Shown piece after piece: positions 1 to 5,887 of a stretch of DNA of 15,219 nucleotides. A program made the position numbers and the translations under genes. The stretch comes from an uncultured Bacilli bacterium. Its GTDB lineage: Bacteria; Bacillota_I; Bacilli_A; RF39; UBA660. The notes under the pieces are model-generated. The model was not told the DNA's origin and did not search any database. It worked only from the letters and a program-made list of their open reading frames with translations. Each line of letters opens with the position of its first letter. Position 1 is the stretch's first letter. The stretch lies in assembly GCA_934086395.1 (NCBI GenBank), contig CAKOIE010000032.1, forward strand, positions 1 to 15,219. The letters run 5' to 3'.

Positions 1-7
1 TTTTATT

Positions 8-30
8 CAAACAAAGTTCACCTTTGTTTG
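8..30. other. 9-bp perfect hairpin near window edge
   Basis: CAAACAAAG at 8-16 pairs with CTTTGTTTG at 22-30 around a 5-nt loop. It could be a transcript end for the gene at 128-766 or for a gene left of the window, but neither strand has a clean U-run right after the stem. Nearby, ATCGGTA occurs at 33-39 and 48-54 and its inverse ACCGAT at about 84-89. The role is unknown. Confidence 0.35.
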
Positions 31-127
31 CTATCGGTAATTATAAATCGGTATAATTTTAACTAATGTTTAACACAAAAAACACCGATAAATTTATCTC
101 TATCTAGTGTCTCTTATATAATATTCT

Positions 128-766
128 TTATCTTCTTTTTGAACCATTATTTTGGTTAGATAATGTTCTTTCATTTGTCAATTTTAATACTTTTGCATCA
201 GCACTTGGAGTATTATAATAACCTCCAACTTCATTTTTTCTTGATGGAATATTGAAAACATAATCACGAGATGCAGTTAAATCAGTCTCAACGTAATTTA
301 CATTCTCTTTCATTTCACCAATTTCTTCTTCTAATTTTTTAATTCTCATTTTTGATTCTTTTATTTTTTTAGGAATCTTTTCATCACGAATCATTGATAA
401 TTTATAAAAATCTCCCTCTTTTATATTATTAGCAATACATACAATCGGTGTAACAACAACCCCCGTAAGAATTAAAGTAGCCCATAAAATTGGATTAGAT
501 ATTTTAACTACTGCTGCTGCTGCAAGTTGGAATCCCGATAATAGTGCAAAACAGCTAGACATCCATATTTTATTTTGAATACGATTATTAACTCTTTTTT
601 TGCACTTAGAAAGTTCATTAACCTTTGTTCTTTCTAATTCTAATCTATTTTCTTTTCTAAGGATTTTATTCATATCAGAACTATTTCCTTTTAAAGTAAC
701 AACCTTAACATCACCATCAGTAACAATACCTGTAGTTTCATTTAATGAAATAACATTTTTATTCAT
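128..766 (-). CDS. unknown two-TM protein with flanking coiled coils
   Basis: I do not recognise this 212-aa protein. Seen: a polar N-terminus (1-35), a charged helical stretch (36-65, rich in R/K/E), two adjacent hydrophobic segments at about 69-88 and 92-112 with a short turn, a long Lys/Glu-rich heptad-like coiled coil (about 125-160) and a polar Asn/Ser/Arg-rich tail. This suggests a membrane hairpin with both coiled-coil arms on the cytoplasmic side; that topology is inference. The start is well supported: AAAGGTG lies about 7 nt before the ATG, and a near-consensus promoter lies just upstream. It appears to be a single-gene transcription unit. No catalytic motif is visible. A scaffold or cell-envelope/division role is possible but unsupported. 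Confidence 0.8.
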   Translation of the reverse strand: MNKNVISLNETTGIVTDGDVKVVTLKGNSSDMNKILRKENRLELERTKVNELSKCKKRVNNRIQNKIWMSSCFALLSGFQLAAAAVVKISNPILWATLILTGVVVTPIVCIANNIKEGDFYKLSMIRDEKIPKKIKESKMRIKKLEEEIGEMKENVNYVETDLTASRDYVFNIPSRKNEVGGYYNTPSADAKVLKLTNERTLSNQNNGSKRR

Positions 767-798
767 AATATTTCACCTTTCCCCTTCAAATTACACAT

Positions 799-827
799 AT
801 TATAGCATATAAGCACTAAAAAAGCAA
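799..827 (-). promoter_or_regulatory. strong sigma-A-type promoter for the 212-aa gene
   Basis: On the minus strand TTGCTT (-35, 822-827) and TATAAT (-10, 799-804) are 17 nt apart, with an extended TGC before the -10. Transcription should start near 792, giving a leader of about 25 nt that holds the Shine-Dalgarno. Confidence 0.8.
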
Positions 828-858
828 ACATTTTTTCTTATTATGTTCTTATTAGCAA

Positions 859-1437
859 TTATACTATATATTTTAGTTCCTTATTATAATCATTTATGTT
901 ACCAACCACTCCATAAATTATTATTTCTAATTCCTTAAATTTAAATAATTTTTTATTATAAATAGAATCTAAAATCATTATAAAATCTAACTTACTATAA
1001 TCAACACCACTATTTAAAACATAATTAATTACTCCTAACTTATAATTACTACTTTTTTTTAAATAAGCCACATAATCATAATTAAAAGAAGAAATATAAT
1101 AATCATTCTTAGGATTTTCTAAATATTTAGTTATATCAATCTTTTCCTTTAATTCTATAATCATAACTTTATTTTGATATCTATTAATTATATCTTCTAG
1201 CTTAGGAATATCAATATTCTTATTCCGTAATTCTTGATAAGTAAAATTTCTTAATAATCCTTTTTCTTCAAACACTCTTGATAAAAAAGAATCATGGAGT
1301 ATAACCGGAATTTTATCTTTAGTTAGTCTTACATCAAATTCAATACCTTGATATCCATTTTTAAATGCATTATCAAAAGCTTCTATTGTATTTTCTTTTA
1401 TACTATTATCGTATAAACCACGATGCGCTATAAACAT
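859..1437 (-). CDS. glycerophosphodiester phosphodiesterase family protein
   Basis: Hydrolyses glycerophosphodiesters to glycerol 3-phosphate and an alcohol, a phospholipid-recycling reaction (family knowledge). The motifs of the GDPD TIM barrel are in order: H5-R6-G, E15-N16-T17, G31-I-E33-F-D35, then H48-D49. These are the catalytic His pair and the metal-binding Glu/Asp residues. At 192 aa it is shorter than the usual 230-250 aa; the C-terminal half is reduced but ends in ordinary beta/alpha sequence, so it looks compact rather than broken. There is no signal peptide, so a cytoplasmic location is likely. It follows the surface-protein gene by 24 nt, and its Shine-Dalgarno AAGGTGA is inside that gene's terminator stem, so expression probably depends on readthrough or refolding. 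Confidence 0.88.
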   Translation of the reverse strand: MFIAHRGLYDNSIKENTIEAFDNAFKNGYQGIEFDVRLTKDKIPVILHDSFLSRVFEEKGLLRNFTYQELRNKNIDIPKLEDIINRYQNKVMIIELKEKIDITKYLENPKNDYYISSFNYDYVAYLKKSSNYKLGVINYVLNSGVDYSKLDFIMILDSIYNKKLFKFKELEIIIYGVVGNINDYNKELKYIV

Positions 1438-1472
1438 AAAAAATCACCTTAATATATTTTATTAAAGTGATT
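1436..1472 (-). terminator. intrinsic terminator overlapping the GDPD ribosome site
   Basis: A 13-bp stem (1442-1454 with 1460-1472, one G-U pair) with a 5-nt loop is followed on the minus strand by six T. The stem contains the stop codon of the upstream gene and the AAGGTGATT Shine-Dalgarno of the GDPD gene, and the T-run touches the GDPD ATG. It can therefore act as terminator, attenuator and ribosome-site lock. Confidence 0.75.
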
Positions 1473-2847
1473 CATTATTATTATCATCTATTATTTCTTT
1501 TGTTTTCATTAAATCATCTAATGCATCTTCTATTGTCGTAGGTTCTTTTTCTTCAAAGGCTTCATCTATAACACTTTTTTCTTTTATTTTAGGCATATCA
1601 TCGAGTACTTCAGCATTATTATTCTCTATTTTTTTCTTATTCTTTTTATTTTTATAAAAGAATATAAAATAAGCAGCAACTCCAACAATTATTAATCCAC
1701 CAAACACTAATAAAACAATTAAAACTATCTTCGAATTATTATTATTTTTATCAATTGCCCCAGGTACAAATGTCGTTGTAGTTGGTTCTTCACTAACATA
1801 TTCTTCTCTAAGTACTGTAATATTATAAATTTTTACTTCATTTTCTTCATCGGTAGGAGTTACAGTAATAGTAATGATATTTTCTCCAACTTTTAAGTTA
1901 TCAGCACCCTTAATTTCAACTTTAGCATTTTCATCAGCTGCAGTAGCATTTATATCTAACTTCTCAATCTCAAAAGGAACACTTAATGTATAATCTAAGT
2001 TATTTTCATCAAATTTTTCATTTATATTATAATCTTTAACACTTAAACTAGATAACTTATTTGATCCATCTGTAGTTTCTCCACGATAAATTATAAATTT
2101 ATATTCTTCAGTTGATTTTCCATCTTCACTCGTAAATTTGAATATTACTTCATTCTTACCTTGAATTGTTTGAATAATTGTATCTGACGAATTTGATATA
2201 GTACATCCTACAGTACACTCACTAGTTAATGTTACACCAGTTTGCTCAGTAGCATATACAAGTGTAACTTGTCTAATAGTATCTTTAGTATATAATTTAT
2301 ATTCATGAGTATTAGAATTAAATGCGGGTTTCATAGTTGAATTTTTAAAACTCATACTTGTTACTTTGGCACTTGTATTTTTAGGCTTTGTGGTTGTAGT
2401 TGTAACTCCTTGTCTTAATGTTAAAGTTTTTGAGTAATCTACTCCACTTGTAACCTCGTTAGCACCTTTTTTAAACTTAATATTTTTAATTACAAAAGAA
2501 GTTGTTGTGCTAGCTTCACTTAAGTTAGTAACTGAAAATGAACCAATTATTCCATCTTTTAGGTTGGTACTAGATACTATAAATCCTTTATTTCCTGAAT
2601 AAGTTTCAGTTGTCGAATAATCATTACTAGTACTACCACTAAATTTAAGAATACCTGAATCGTAGTTTATTTCAAATTCAACTTGATCAAACTCATCACT
2701 ACCAACATCATTAAGTTTTATCTCATATTTACCGGTCTCATTTGTTTTTAACGTTGATACACCAGTAACTTCTAATGATGCAGCATCAACTGATATTGCA
2801 CCTATTAAACTTACCAAACTCCCAATTAAAATTTTTTTAATTTTCAT
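1462..2847 (-). CDS. cell-surface protein: cohesin-like plus two cadherin-like domains, C-terminal TM anchor
   Basis: Seen in order: a signal peptide (1-23, KIKK then a hydrophobic core, likely cut after DAA), a cohesin-type beta-sandwich (about 24-146, with Y62-D-S-G-I-L-K-F as in cohesins), a Thr-rich linker (149-154), two domains resembling the bacterial cadherin-like beta-sandwich family (about 162-255, with a Cys pair C211/C215, and about 264-347), a Thr/Pro stretch, one TM helix (373-397), a basic stop-transfer run and an acidic cytoplasmic tail of about 60 residues. It is probably an adhesin or protein-assembly factor on the outer face of the membrane. There is no LPXTG motif, so anchoring is by the helix. 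The start has AAAGAGGT 6 nt upstream of the ATG. The ligand cannot be told from sequence. Confidence 0.82.
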   Translation of the reverse strand: MKIKKILIGSLVSLIGAISVDAASLEVTGVSTLKTNETGKYEIKLNDVGSDEFDQVEFEINYDSGILKFSGSTSNDYSTTETYSGNKGFIVSSTNLKDGIIGSFSVTNLSEASTTTSFVIKNIKFKKGANEVTSGVDYSKTLTLRQGVTTTTTKPKNTSAKVTSMSFKNSTMKPAFNSNTHEYKLYTKDTIRQVTLVYATEQTGVTLTSECTVGCTISNSSDTIIQTIQGKNEVIFKFTSEDGKSTEEYKFIIYRGETTDGSNKLSSLSVKDYNINEKFDENNLDYTLSVPFEIEKLDINATAADENAKVEIKGADNLKVGENIITITVTPTDEENEVKIYNITVLREEYVSEEPTTTTFVPGAIDKNNNNSKIVLIVLLVFGGLIIVGVAAYFIFFYKNKKNKKKIENNNAEVLDDMPKIKEKSVIDEAFEEKEPTTIEDALDDLMKTKEIIDDNNNESL

Positions 2848-2871
2848 TTAAATACCTCTTTACTATATATA

Positions 2872-2899
2872 AGTTTATCATATATTTTTAGAAAAACAA
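2872..2899 (-). promoter_or_regulatory. probable promoter of the cohesin-like gene
   Basis: Minus strand: TTGTTT (2894-2899), 16-nt spacer, TAAACT (2872-2877) preceded by TGA (extended -10). The -10 is imperfect. It is divergent from the toxin-like promoter at 2964-2992. Confidence 0.45.
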
Positions 2900-2917
2900 A
2901 TACCCATTTTTTATACA

Positions 2918-2949
2918 TTATATGAATTTATTTTCATTTATATGAATTT
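2918..2949. repeat. two 12-bp direct repeats, 20 bp apart
   Basis: TTATATGAATTT occurs exactly at 2918-2929 and 2938-2949, two helical turns apart, between the divergent promoters of the surface protein and the small peptide gene. The spacing fits a regulator binding one DNA face, but the sequence is AT-rich and no cognate regulator is visible. Confidence 0.4.
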
Positions 2950-2963
2950 TCGTGATATTTTAC

Positions 2964-2992
2964 TTGCTTATCATTTGATTATTTGATATTCT
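2964..2992 (+). promoter_or_regulatory. promoter of the small hydrophobic peptide gene
   Basis: TTGCTT (2964-2969), 17-nt spacer, TATTCT (2987-2992). The predicted start near 2999-3001 puts AGGAACATTTAATT at the extreme 5' end of the RNA, exactly the segment complementary to the RNA's 3' end. Confidence 0.7.
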
Positions 2993-3059
2993 AATACCTA
3001 AGGAACATTTAATTGTTTAGGTGATTGCCTCTACTTTTTTAAAGAAAGAGGTGGTTAAT

Positions 3060-3155
3060 GTGAATAAAAGATTATTATATTTTATAATATTTAATTTATT
3101 TATTATTATTTTTATTTTATTATACATTATTATTAAAATGAATGTGTTAAAATAA
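3060..3155 (+). CDS. candidate type I toxin: 31-aa membrane peptide
   Basis: A GTG start at 3060 gives 31 residues: a short basic N-terminus (M-N-K-R), one unbroken hydrophobic helix of about 21 residues made of Ile/Leu/Phe with two Tyr, then K-M-N-V-L-K. The Shine-Dalgarno AAAGAGGTGG is strong and 5 nt from the start; the ATG overlapping the GTG is followed at once by TGA, so GTG is the only usable start. Length, single helix and charged tail are typical of type I toxins that insert in the inner membrane. The composition alone would be trivial in AT-rich DNA; what supports a gene is its own promoter, terminator, structured leader and antisense RNA. I do not recognise the peptide: it lacks the Fst family motif and does not look like TxpA or BsrG. 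It is the only plus-strand gene between 1 and 15 kb. Confidence 0.65.
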   Translation: MNKRLLYFIIFNLFIIIFILLYIIIKMNVLK

Positions 3156-3184
3156 AAACACCATAAACACAGGAGGTTTTGGTG
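3147..3184 (-). terminator. intrinsic terminator of the antisense RNA
   Basis: CACCA (3159-3163) pairs with TGGTG (3180-3184) and AAAC (3165-3168) with GTTT (3176-3179), with one bulged base, a 7-nt loop, and TTTTTATTTT following on the minus strand (3158 down to 3149). Confidence 0.7.
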
Positions 3185-3204
3185 ATCTTAACTATTAAGG
3201 TAAT

Positions 3205-3242
3205 CACTTAACGCTCTAAATTAAGTGTTCCTTTTTATTTTA
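3205..3242 (+). terminator. intrinsic terminator of the toxin-like mRNA
   Basis: CACTTAA (3205-3211) pairs with TTAAGTG (3221-3227) around a 9-nt loop and is followed by TTCCTTTTTATTTT. The right arm is also used in the long-range pairing with 3001-3014, so the two folds compete. A further hairpin, 3183-3207 (GTGATCTTAA... TTAAG...ATCAC), lies just before it. Confidence 0.65.
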
Positions 3243-3264
3243 TGTAAGTCTTGCTTACATATTC

Positions 3265-3293
3265 ATATTATCAAATTTTTAGATTCTTTTCAA
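3265..3293 (-). promoter_or_regulatory. promoter of the antisense RNA
   Basis: Minus strand: TTGAAA (3288-3293), 17-nt spacer, TAATAT (3265-3270) with TGA directly before it (extended -10). Expected start at 3258-3260. Confidence 0.65.
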
Positions 3294-3472
3294 GATGTAA
3301 TGCGAATTTTCACTTTAGACATTATTTATCAACAATGACACAGTGTTTGTTAGTATCCTACTCTCATTTATACTGTTATAGTGTCATTATTCAATATTGA
3401 TTTCTTTTTAACAACATAACCTGTTGTATCAATTTTAAAATTATGACCAAACATTATACTAACTGTTATAAA
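3294..3472. other. decayed intergenic sequence, no intact gene
   Basis: No intact gene is visible. On the minus strand an open stretch at 3368-3472, in the same frame as the HD-domain remnant upstream, encodes a protein-like tail (28 codons from an ATG at 3454, with G-H-N-F-K-I-D-T-T-G-Y-V-V). It may be the end of a decayed gene. I cannot assign a family. Confidence 0.35.
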
Positions 3473-3876
3473 TTAATAAACTGATGAACAAACTTGTCCT
3501 ATTCCTGTACAAAAAGGTGTTTTTAATAACGACATAAACATTCTAAGTATTGATACTATTATCTTATTTGATATAATTTTAAAGGCTAAATGTTTAATAC
3601 AAATTCCTGCATAATCCTCGTCATATCCTAATGATTTAATATATTTATATCCCTTCATCGCATGTGGAAATACACCTTTTTCATTATACATAATTTTTTT
3701 ACCAATATCATGAATATATCCTAGGTTTTTTGCATAATCTATATTCAAATTTAATGCTTCTGCTATTTTACCTGCAGCATTAACAACACAAATAGGATGA
3801 TTTATCTATCGTTCATTTGATGTTTCATTGCTTTCTTTTTCAATAGTTTTAATGCTTCATTGCTTGTTAATTTCAT
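3473..3876 (-). pseudogene. HD-domain phosphohydrolase, frameshifted remnant
   Basis: An ATG at 3874-3876 starts a 24-codon frame (M-K-L-T-S-N-E-A-L-K-L-L...) that stops at 3802-3804. Shifting by one base at about 3804 restores I-N-H-P-I-C-V-V-N-A-A-G-K, leading into G-Y-I-H-D-I-G-K and F-P-H, the HDIG core. After G-I-C-I-K-H (about 3590) the sequence no longer looks like the family, so the C-terminal half is replaced or scrambled. HD proteins of this kind hydrolyse phosphate esters of nucleotides or similar compounds with a metal pair (family knowledge). The start lies 3 nt after the stop of the nucleotidase-nucleoside hydrolase gene, with a GGAG Shine-Dalgarno inside that gene, so it was once translated in the same operon. 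Two lesions make it non-functional. Confidence 0.75.
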
Positions 3877-3879
3877 AAT

Positions 3880-5295
3880 TCATACTCCTAACTTCTTAAA
3901 TAAATCTTCATATATTCTATCTCTATCTAATTTAGTTACAAAAGTTATACTATGCCTATTATCAGTTAATTCATAAGAACTATCTTCCTTAATATTTGGA
4001 CAACTAATTTTTTTTGTTTCAAACCAATTTTTATTTATCATATATGCTATTACTGATATATCCCATATTACTCTTGTTTCTTGTATTCCATGATATCCAT
4101 CATTATAAAATCTCTCAATTAAATATTTATTTAATTCTTTCCTATTATCTAATTTACTTTTTAATTCAGCTATATCTATTCTTAAATCTGATACTACATT
4201 TCTGCAAGGTAGTATAGTCATTTTCACTGTAGAATCAAACACTATTTTCACAGCCTCTATATCTTGTTTAAAATTATATTCTAAATTATCTTTATATTCT
4301 ATTTCATTTCCACCTAACCAAATGATTTCTATTCTATCAATTATCTTAGGTTCTTTTTTTAGAGCTAAAGCAATATTAGTTATAGCTCCAATTCCTAATA
4401 TATAAGTTTTATCGTTTTTAAGTGCCACTTCAATTATTTTATTTACTGCATCATTATTTTCATCATATCCATTTTGAATATAGCCCATTGATCCTTTAAA
4501 TACTTTATCAATGGTATCAAAATTTAACCAATTACATATTTTTAAAATTTCATTATAACTTAACTCTTGTCCATCTATTACTTTTACATCTCTTTTTGTA
4601 TGAGAATATGGTGCTACTGTAATTACCTCAATATTAAACATATCTTGTGACTTAATTAAATAAGCTAATGCAAATTGGTCATCACATTCATTATAAGTAT
4701 CTGTATCAAGTATCACATTAATTTTTTTATTAGATAATTTGTTATAAATTTCTTTCCATGAATTAACTCTTTCAAATTCATTTGTATCTCTATTATATGG
4801 TGTATCCATAAGTAATGCTCTAATACCATTATCCTTTATGTCCTTACACATTCTTTTAGAATCATCTATCATTACATCAATATTGTATTCTAAACATATT
4901 TCTGTTTTTGAATGACTATTATAAGCATCTACTAAAAATAATTTATCATAAATAATATCATATTTTTTTAACCAATCAATGGTCATTTTATATGGGTTAG
5001 AATATTCACCGTTATCTCGACCACTAATGATATAAATTGTATTTTCTTCTTCTTTTAATAATTTAACATATTTAGAACATTCTTCAATCGGTTCAAATAG
5101 GCTTGCAAAATACTCAATATTTTCTTTGTAAAATTTTTCTTCATATTCTTTATTCCAATTAAACATATCTCTAATATATAAATCTTGATGAACTATACCT
5201 TTGCCATTTATTGCATTATCATGTTTCTTATATTCGTTTAATAATACATCATTAAAATTAGATAAAACATTATCTATATCTATTCCTATTCGCAC
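3880..5295 (-). CDS. fusion of NT5C-type HAD 5'-nucleotidase and nucleoside hydrolase
   Basis: The 471-aa protein has two enzyme domains. Residues 1-190 are an NT5C-type HAD phosphatase: D6-I-D8 nucleophile motif, I-S91-G-R motif, and I-D144-D145-S acid motif. Residues 191-471 are an inosine/uridine-type nucleoside hydrolase: D197-T-D199 with D205-D206 (the D-T-D-x-x-N-x-x-D-D variant), G301-I-G-A-I-T-N-I-A-L, G328-G, E339-Y-N, and a late Asp, W-D411, where the family usually has His-Asp. The two reactions are consecutive: nucleoside monophosphate to nucleoside, then to base and ribose, in the cytoplasm. The GTG start has AAGAGGTG 5 nt upstream. It is intact although genes on both sides are broken. 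The substrate (purine, pyrimidine, deoxy or ribo) cannot be read from the sequence. Confidence 0.85.
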   Translation of the reverse strand: MRIGIDIDNVLSNFNDVLLNEYKKHDNAINGKGIVHQDLYIRDMFNWNKEYEEKFYKENIEYFASLFEPIEECSKYVKLLKEEENTIYIISGRDNGEYSNPYKMTIDWLKKYDIIYDKLFLVDAYNSHSKTEICLEYNIDVMIDDSKRMCKDIKDNGIRALLMDTPYNRDTNEFERVNSWKEIYNKLSNKKINVILDTDTYNECDDQFALAYLIKSQDMFNIEVITVAPYSHTKRDVKVIDGQELSYNEILKICNWLNFDTIDKVFKGSMGYIQNGYDENNDAVNKIIEVALKNDKTYILGIGAITNIALALKKEPKIIDRIEIIWLGGNEIEYKDNLEYNFKQDIEAVKIVFDSTVKMTILPCRNVVSDLRIDIAELKSKLDNRKELNKYLIERFYNDGYHGIQETRVIWDISVIAYMINKNWFETKKISCPNIKEDSSYELTDNRHSITFVTKLDRDRIYEDLFKKLGV

Positions 5296-5310
5296 TAAAA
5301 CACCTCTTAA

Positions 5311-5883
5311 CTAATCTTTCTTTGATAATTTTTTATAATCATACTTATCCGTAATTGGATTAAGTAATTCTTGTGCTTTATTTAATTATTCTATTGCTTG
5401 TTCTAAAGTGTATTTATTTTTGCCATCTTTAAGTAAATTCAAATGTTCTGCTACTTCAAAAACTATAAATGATGCTTTTCTAGCATTTTCTCTTTTTACA
5501 AAAATTATATCTTATTAATAATATCTTTATAAGTTTTTAACTTTATTTTGCCTGAGTCATTCATTCCAAATCCACTTACTTTTCCTTTATATATTGGTCT
5601 TAAATATACATATCCATGAGTAAAAACTAATTTAACTCTACTATTATTTCCATGATAATCATATAAAATCATCATTATTTAATTTATAATAATCAAAATC
5701 ATAATTTTTATTTTTGATCTGAGAACTAATTACTAAAAAATAATCATACTCTTCATCACTATAAATTAATAAACAGGGTCTTCCTGTATTATAAGCATGA
5801 TCAAGTTTATTTTCTCCCTTAGCAAAAACAATATTTTTAATATAAACTATTTTCCCAATATAATCATTTTCATAAACAATCAT
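5311..5883 (-). pseudogene. decayed PemK/MazF-like toxin-type gene
   Basis: Three reading-frame pieces line up. First, 5659-5883 gives 74 aa (G-K-I-V-Y-I-K-N-I, then G-R-P-C-L-L-I-Y-S, then Y-F-L-V-I-S-S), the beta-barrel pattern of PemK/MazF-like proteins. Second, an ATG at about 5672 gives a frame with R-P-I-Y-K-G-K-V-S-G-F-G that stops near 5512. Third, a further shift gives F-V-K-R-E-N-A-R-K-A-S-F-I-V-F-E-V-A-E-H-L down to a stop at 5311, with an internal TAA at 5386-5388. Together they would make about 190 aa. It starts 4 nt after the hemW stop. The toxin family assignment is weak; no antitoxin is seen. What is clear is that a protein-coding gene decayed here by at least two frameshifts and one nonsense mutation. 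Confidence 0.55.
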
Positions 5884-5887
5884 TTAC

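Larger units (their letters stand above)
3001..3232 (+). promoter_or_regulatory. 5'-3' end pairing and SD-locking structure of the toxin-like mRNA
   Basis: 3001-3014 pairs with 3219-3232 over 14 bp (one G-U), and 3021-3029 pairs with 3199-3207 over 9 bp (one G-U), nested inside it. In addition CCTCT at 3028-3032 pairs with AGAGG at 3047-3051, hiding the Shine-Dalgarno. In known type I toxin mRNAs (Fst, BsrG, AapA types), such end-to-end pairing keeps the full-length message untranslated. Confidence 0.65.
3147..3260 (-). ncRNA. candidate antitoxin antisense RNA, about 110 nt
   Basis: A convergent RNA predicted from its own promoter (3265-3293) and terminator (3147-3184). It starts with a perfect hairpin (ATGTAAG 3242-3248 with CTTACAT 3254-3260) right at the 5' end, which would protect it from decay. 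It is fully complementary to the 3' UTR of the toxin-like mRNA, including the terminator loop and the 3' half of the end-pairing helix, and stops at the toxin stop codon. A direct repeat (3015-3025 and 3176-3186, 10 of 11 matching) also lets it pair with the toxin leader just upstream of the SD, as RNA II does in the pAD1 par locus. There is no experimental evidence for the RNA. Confidence 0.6.

Noticed and set aside
600..812. 70-aa plus-strand open frame
   Set aside because: Shadow of the 212-aa minus-strand gene, covering its promoter and lacking a ribosome site.
3182..3211. 9-codon frame starting GTG behind AGGAGG in the toxin-like 3' UTR
   Set aside because: The strong SD-like AGGAGG is in the terminator loop of the antisense RNA and the frame is too short to judge; RNA structure explains the sequence better.
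3242..3260. ATGTAAG/CTTACAT hairpin as a terminator
   Set aside because: No U-run follows it on either strand; its place at the predicted 5' end of the antisense RNA fits a protective stem better.
4014..4217. 67-aa hydrophobic plus-strand frame
   Set aside because: Lies inside the nucleoside hydrolase domain on the other strand; hydrophobicity is a by-product of AT-rich antisense sequence.
5085..5100. GGTTCAAAT-like motif resembling a tRNA T-loop
   Set aside because: No matching acceptor stem or anticodon arm around it, and it is inside the coding sequence of the fusion enzyme.
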